A stretch of DNA of 6,217 bases from Candidatus Atribacteria bacterium (GTDB lineage: Bacteria; Atribacterota; Atribacteria; Atribacterales; Atribacteraceae): NCBI GenBank assembly GCA_018056205.1, contig JAGPGC010000072.1, forward strand, positions 1 to 6,217. Reading direction: 5' to 3'. The notes beneath the pieces were generated by a model that made no database searches, was not told the origin of the DNA, and saw only the letters and a program-made list of their open reading frames with translations. Position 1 is the stretch's first letter, and every line of letters starts with the position of its first letter. Position numbers and translations under genes: made by a program. This document shows positions 5,319 through 6,217 of this stretch, in pieces.

Positions 5319-6217
5319 CCTTTCTTTTTCCTCCTTAAAAGATAGATAAAAAAGGGAGCGCCCATTAAACTAGTTAATACTCCAACGGGAAGTTCAACCG
5401 GATGGAGCAGAGTACGGGAAAAAATATCAGCCCAGAGTAAAACGCTGCTTCCTAAAAAGAAAGAGGCAGGGAGTAGTTGACGATGATCATCGCCAATGAT
5501 AATTCGAATAATATGAGGGACGACTAAGCCTACAAAACCAATAACTCCACTTACTGAAACTGACCCAGCCACTAAGAGTGAAGTAACTAATAAAAGAATC
5601 TTTTTGGTTTTTTCTACATCAACCCCCATACTTTCAGCCACTTTTTCCCCTAAAAGAAAGGCGTTTAATTCCCGTGAGTAGGAAAAGACAATGGGAATAC
5701 CAATTATAAATAGTGGTAGGAGAGTGATAACTTTGTTCCAGCTACTATTCCAGAAACCACCCATCATCCAAAACACCATTTGATGTAGATTTTCTCCGGC
5801 TAAGAACATTCCCAATGAAATGAGGGCTGAGAAGAAAAAACCAATAGCCACTCCAGCAAGGAGCATGATTTCTAAAGGCATTTTAGTTCCGATTTTCCCT
5901 AACCGAAGGACTAAAAAAGTAGTAGCTAAAGCGAAGATGAAAGAAAAAAGAGGAAGAGTGATAAAACCCAATGATATACCACTTAAGATTGCTACTATAG
6001 CTCCGACTGCTCCACCAGAGCTAATCCCCAAAACATAAGGGTCGACCAAAGGGTTTTGGAAAAGACCTTGAAGGACGGCACCACTCAAGGACAGAGCGGC
6101 ACCAACTAAAACTGTAAGGATTAAGCGGGGTAAACGGATTTCAAAAAGAATGGTCTTTTCTGAGAGGGATAGCGACGAAGGTTGGAAAAAAGATAACAAA
6201 TCTGAGACCTGAAAACG
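5312..6217 (-). CDS. FecCD/BtuC-family ABC transporter permease (5' end cut by the window edge)
   Basis: Integral membrane subunit of an iron-chelate/haem/corrinoid importer that works with the ATPase encoded just downstream. The visible 301 residues (counted from the right edge) carry the family landmarks in order: RLPR at 28-31, VGAALSLSGAVLQGLFQNPLVDP at 38-60 followed by LGISSGGAVGA, GFVGLVVPHIIR at 227-238, ELPVG at 275-279 and GAPFF at 286-290, with a basic C-terminus. Several hydrophobic helices separate them. A TTG at 6199 could be read as a start, but the frame stays open to the edge, its residues fit the family, and full-length members (~330-350 aa) have another membrane helix before the RLPR motif. 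The gene is therefore partial, lacking about 40-50 N-terminal residues. The TAA at 5314-5312 overlaps the ATPase start. The operon promoter and substrate-binding protein are not in the window. Confidence 0.93.
   Translation of the reverse strand, partial: RFQVSDLLSFFQPSSLSLSEKTILFEIRLPRLILTVLVGAALSLSGAVLQGLFQNPLVDPYVLGISSGGAVGAIVAILSGISLGFITLPLFSFIFALATTFLVLRLGKIGTKMPLEIMLLAGVAIGFFFSALISLGMFLAGENLHQMVFWMMGGFWNSSWNKVITLLPLFIIGIPIVFSYSRELNAFLLGEKVAESMGVDVEKTKKILLLVTSLLVAGSVSVSGVIGFVGLVVPHIIRIIIGDDHRQLLPASFFLGSSVLLWADIFSRTLLHPVELPVGVLTSLMGAPFFIYLLRRKKKGW
5330..5335 (-). promoter_or_regulatory. Ribosome-binding site for the GTG-initiated ATPase, inside the permease gene
   Basis: A perfect AGGAGG, read leftward, lies 11 nt before the GTG at 5318. 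It sits within the last codons of the permease gene. It decides the start, because the first in-frame ATG is near residue 101, beyond Walker A. The arrangement suits coupled translation of the two transporter subunits. Confidence 0.75.

Noticed and set aside
5820..6038. Rightward 72-aa Lys/Pro/Ala-rich frame antisense to the permease
   Set aside because: Its composition is what the reverse complement of membrane-helix codons produces; a shadow frame.
6197..6199. TTG as start codon of the permease, giving a complete 295-aa protein
   Set aside because: The frame stays open to the right edge, the upstream residues fit the family pattern before RLPR, and a full FecCD permease needs one more N-terminal helix. 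No ribosome-binding site precedes the TTG.

Overview
The window looks like ordinary chromosomal DNA from an AT-rich (roughly 40% GC by eye) anaerobic bacterium. The secreted DUF4384/Ig-like protein, the corrinoid/iron-type ABC importer and a clostridial-looking endonuclease III suggest a deep-branching low-GC lineage such as Atribacterota, Thermotogota or Firmicutes relatives. No rRNA or other phylogenetic marker is present, so this placement is a guess. I see no mobile element, CRISPR array, tRNA or phage gene.

Layout, left to right. (1) nth, endonuclease III, on the + strand (16-663), is the only rightward gene. It converges on (2) a leftward gene for an unrecognised 505-aa beta-rich protein (2163-646), and their 3' ends overlap by 18 bp. 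(3) A 98-bp gap (2164-2261) holds a perfect 15-bp inverted repeat that reads as the terminator of the next gene. (4) A leftward gene (3800-2262) encodes a 512-aa secreted protein: signal peptide, DUF4384-like domain, two tandem bacterial Ig-like domains and a C-terminal beta-sandwich-like domain. (5) A 234-bp intergenic region (3801-4034) holds a good extended -10 promoter for that gene, a small inverted repeat in its -35 region, and a weak hairpin after the ABC genes. (6) Two overlapping leftward genes encode the ATPase (5318-4035) and permease (running off the right edge to 5312) of a BtuCD/FecCDE-type importer. The ATPase carries an extra C-terminal domain of about 160 residues.

How the genes fit together: the ABC pair is one translationally coupled operon whose substrate-binding protein and the permease 5' end should lie beyond the right edge. 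The secreted DUF4384/Ig protein and the 505-aa protein both carry envelope-type beta domains and may form a second transcription unit, but a hairpin separates them and the 505-aa protein lacks a signal peptide and is cysteine-rich. nth is a self-contained DNA repair gene. Nothing here amounts to a clear new system. The points most worth checking are the ATPase C-terminal domain and the leaderless 505-aa protein.
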